A stretch of 6,889 nt of DNA from Prevotella sp. UBA1104 (GTDB taxonomy: Bacteria; Bacteroidota; Bacteroidia; Bacteroidales; Bacteroidaceae): the NCBI GenBank assembly GCA_002314055.1, contig DCBP01000059.1, forward strand, positions 1-6,889. Direction: 5' to 3'. Each line of letters starts with the position of its first letter. Position 1 is the first letter of the stretch. The position numbers were made by a program, and so were the translations under genes. This document shows, piece by piece, positions 4,906 to 6,889 of the stretch. Under the pieces are notes generated by a model. The model ran no database searches, had not been told where the DNA came from, and saw nothing but the letters and a program-made list of their open reading frames with translations.

Positions 4906-6717
4906 TTATTCTTCGTACATCGCCTCAATCTCATTCTTATAATGTTCGTTTATTACTTTTCTTCGCATCTTGAGCGTGTTTGTGAGTTCGCCGCTCTCCA
5001 TGGTGAATGGGTTTGGCAGCAGGGTGAAGCGCTTTATCTGCTCGTAGTGGGCAAGCTGCTGCTGCAGGGTGTCGATGCGCTCCATTATCATCTCGTGAAT
5101 CTTGGCGTTGCCGCAGAGTTCCTCTCTACTGCCGAACTCGATGCCGTTTGCCTTGGCATATTCCTCGAGTGTCTTGTATTCCGGGATGATGAGGGCGGAA
5201 ACAAACTTGCGCTGGTCGGCAATGATTACTATCTGGTCGATAAACTTGTCGACGAGCAGTTTTGCCTCTATCATCTGCGGTGCGATGTATTTGCCGTTGG
5301 ATGTCTTGAAGAGGTCCTTGATGCGGTCTTTCAGATACAGTTCGCCGTCTTTCAGATAGCCGGAGTCTCCGGTCTTGAAGAATCCCTCGTCGTCGAACGA
5401 CTGGGCGGTGATGTCGGGACGGTTGTAGTAGCCCTTCGTTATAGTGTCGCCCTTCAGGCAAATCTCGCCTTCGTCGCTGATTTTAACTTCGATGTTGTGG
5501 ATTGGTCTGCCTACGGAACCTACGGTATATGGCTGTTCTCCGACGCGGTCGCACGATACGGTGGCGAGACTCTCGGTTAGTCCGTAGCCAACGACCATAT
5601 TTAGTCCGATGGAGTGTACGAATTCCTCTACGTGTGCTGATACTGTGGCTCCTGCCGTAGGGAAGATGTTAGTATGTTCCAGTCCGAGCTCATGGCGAAC
5701 AAGGCTGAACACGGTCTTGTTGTACATCTCGTATTCCAGATGCAGGGCGAGTGGCGGGCGCTTGCCGCGGCTCAGGTATTCGATGTTGTGCTTTCTGCCC
5801 ACGGCGAGTGCATGCTTGAAGAGCTTGCGCTGCACGGCACTGGCGTTGTCTATCTTTTCCTGCACTCCGGTGTATACTTTCTCCCAGAAGCGCGGCACGG
5901 CACACATGCTCGTAGGATGGGTTTCGCGCATCGACTGCTGCACTTCTCTCGGATCGGTGTTCACAATCAGTGTGGCTCCCTCGGAGAGGCATAGCAGTGT
6001 CCAGCCTTTTTCAAAGATATGTGCGTATGGCAGGAAGTTCATGATGCGGTCGTTCTCCGTTACGTGTACGGCACGGTGGTTTGCCTCCAGCGCGGCATGG
6101 TATTGCAGATGGGAGAGCATTACGCCCTTGCTGTCGCCCGTTGTTCCGCTGGTATAGAGGATGTTGGCGAGGTCGTCGAGGTTTGCCTCCTTATAGAGCT
6201 TTTCTACTTCGGTCTGGCGCGGCAGTCCCTCGCCGAGCTTCAGGAAGTCATCGAAGTATATGGCATTGGGGTCGTTGGGGTTTATCTTCACCGTGTTGTC
6301 GTAGATGATGATACGCTCCAGTGTGGGGCAGTGGGCGAGTGTGCGGTGTGCCTTGTCGTATTGCTCCTGTTGACCTACGAAGAGGAAGCGAACCTTTGCA
6401 TCGTTTATCATAAACTGTATCTGCTGCTCGCTGCTCGTGGCATAGAACGGTATCGTGACGGCACGTATGCCCCATGCTCCGAAGTCGCTGAATATATACT
6501 GTACGGAATTTTGCGAGAACACTCCGATGTTCTCCTGTGGCTTTACGCCGAGGTTGAGCAAGGCGTTTGAAACTACCTTGACTTTCTGTGAGAATTCGTT
6601 CCACGAATATGTCTTCCACGTCTTGCTGCCGAAGTCTCTGTATATCAGGGCTTGGCGGTCGCCGTATTTCTTTGCCTGGTCGTGTACCAGGACTGACAAA
6701 TGACTGTTAGTCTGCAT
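4906..6717 (-). CDS. Long-chain acyl-CoA synthetase (AMP-forming)
   Basis: This 603-residue member of the AMP-forming adenylate enzyme family probably activates long-chain fatty acids, making acyl-AMP from ATP and then acyl-CoA (COG1022-like). From the chosen start, the ATP-binding loop YTSGTTGDSKG lies at residues 188-198, GYGLTES at 377-383, TGDSG at 449-453, the hinge DRIKDLFKTSNGKYIAP at 464-480, and the C-terminal ELTNTLKMRRK with the likely catalytic lysine near 583. All core motifs are intact and the length is normal. The frame stays open to an ATG at 6825. That upstream start lies upstream of the promoter and adds 36 residues unlike the family, whereas MQTNSHLSVLVHDQAKKYGD is a typical N-terminus, so 6717 is preferred. 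No signal peptide or clear membrane helix is seen. The chain-length preference cannot be read from the sequence. Confidence 0.93.
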   Translation of the reverse strand: MQTNSHLSVLVHDQAKKYGDRQALIYRDFGSKTWKTYSWNEFSQKVKVVSNALLNLGVKPQENIGVFSQNSVQYIFSDFGAWGIRAVTIPFYATSSEQQIQFMINDAKVRFLFVGQQEQYDKAHRTLAHCPTLERIIIYDNTVKINPNDPNAIYFDDFLKLGEGLPRQTEVEKLYKEANLDDLANILYTSGTTGDSKGVMLSHLQYHAALEANHRAVHVTENDRIMNFLPYAHIFEKGWTLLCLSEGATLIVNTDPREVQQSMRETHPTSMCAVPRFWEKVYTGVQEKIDNASAVQRKLFKHALAVGRKHNIEYLSRGKRPPLALHLEYEMYNKTVFSLVRHELGLEHTNIFPTAGATVSAHVEEFVHSIGLNMVVGYGLTESLATVSCDRVGEQPYTVGSVGRPIHNIEVKISDEGEICLKGDTITKGYYNRPDITAQSFDDEGFFKTGDSGYLKDGELYLKDRIKDLFKTSNGKYIAPQMIEAKLLVDKFIDQIVIIADQRKFVSALIIPEYKTLEEYAKANGIEFGSREELCGNAKIHEMIMERIDTLQQQLAHYEQIKRFTLLPNPFTMESGELTNTLKMRRKVINEHYKNEIEAMYEE

Positions 6718-6779
6718 AATGTTTTGTTTTTCTCGCTGAAAGCGCACACAGTTGTCTGTTTTCCCTTTCGGCGACTTAT

Positions 6780-6874
6780 TTATGCAAAGATAATGCAAAT
6801 CGAGAGAAGAACAAAATGAATTCATTCATTTTTTATTCCGAGATGCAGCTTATCTTATGCAAAGATAATGCAAA
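6780..6874. repeat. 20-bp direct repeat carrying the -7 box, copies 75 bp apart
   Basis: The 20-bp sequence at 6780-6799 recurs exactly at 6855-6874. Both copies contain CAAAGATA, the complement of TATCTTTG, and each holds TGCAAA twice, 11 bp apart. The first copy is the -7 region of the ligase promoter. The second could be a tandem upstream promoter, but no TTTG at the right spacing (about 6887) is visible before the window ends. Confidence 0.7.
6785..6815 (-). promoter_or_regulatory. Bacteroidetes-type promoter of the acyl-CoA synthetase gene
   Basis: On the minus strand, TTTG at 6815-6812 is followed after exactly 19 bp by TATCTTTG at 6792-6785. This matches the Bacteroidetes sigma factor consensus (TTTG, 19-21 bp, TAnnTTTG). 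Transcription would begin near 6778, leaving a leader of about 60 nt before the ATG at 6717. The leader just before the start is A-rich (GAGAAAAACAAAACATT) and lacks a strong Shine-Dalgarno sequence, as usual in this phylum. A 12-bp palindrome, AATGAATTCATT (6815-6826), abuts the -33 box on its upstream side and could be an operator. Confidence 0.75.
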
Positions 6875-6889
6875 AATCCGATTAAGCGA

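Noticed and set aside
6718..6825. Upstream start giving a 639-residue acyl-CoA synthetase
   Set aside because: It lies upstream of the -7 box and probable transcription start, and its 36 extra residues do not look like the family N-terminus.

Overview
The window looks like chromosomal DNA from a Bacteroidales bacterium, most likely Prevotella or a close relative. Four things point there: a promoter of the Bacteroidetes type (TTTG, 19 bp, TAnnTTTG) before the acyl-CoA ligase gene, A-rich leaders without strong Shine-Dalgarno sequences, the character of the proteins, and a DUF4143-type ATPase, a family very common in this phylum. The genus is an inference. All recognised genes lie on the minus strand, so transcription runs from high to low coordinates.

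Positions 6889 to 2117 hold a compact, moderately GC-rich housekeeping cluster. In transcription order it is a long-chain acyl-CoA synthetase (AMP-forming), peptide chain release factor 2 (prfB, with no programmed frameshift), a previously unlisted 46-residue single-pass membrane protein, a CYTH-domain (triphosphate tunnel) protein, and a membrane-anchored protein with three helix-hairpin-helix segments. Gaps are 38, 36, 12 and 6 bp, so the last four probably share a transcript and the ligase promoter may feed all five. The genes do not form an obvious pathway: they cover lipid activation, translation termination, phosphate or nucleotide chemistry, and DNA binding at the membrane. The 38-bp gap before prfB is almost entirely a degenerate 7-bp tandem repeat.

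Positions 2116 to 1590 have no convincing gene but are rich in repeats. They hold a composite GTGAGGGTAGGT hairpin element, a 13-bp perfect inverted repeat, and five tandem 32/33-bp repeats running into the likely promoter of the next gene. Positions 1589 to 252 encode a 445-residue DUF4143-type ATPase, visibly more AT-rich than the cluster. Positions 251 to 1 hold a second copy of the GTGAGGGTAGGT element and nothing else I can name.

The main non-routine observation is that the two copies of this composite element are in inverted orientation and face each other across the ATPase gene. The gene, its repeat array and its promoter therefore sit in a roughly 2-kb, AT-richer segment with imperfect terminal inverted repeats. 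That suggests an inserted accessory cassette, but the element could also be a dispersed intergenic repeat. I see no CRISPR array, rRNA, tRNA or recognisable transposase.
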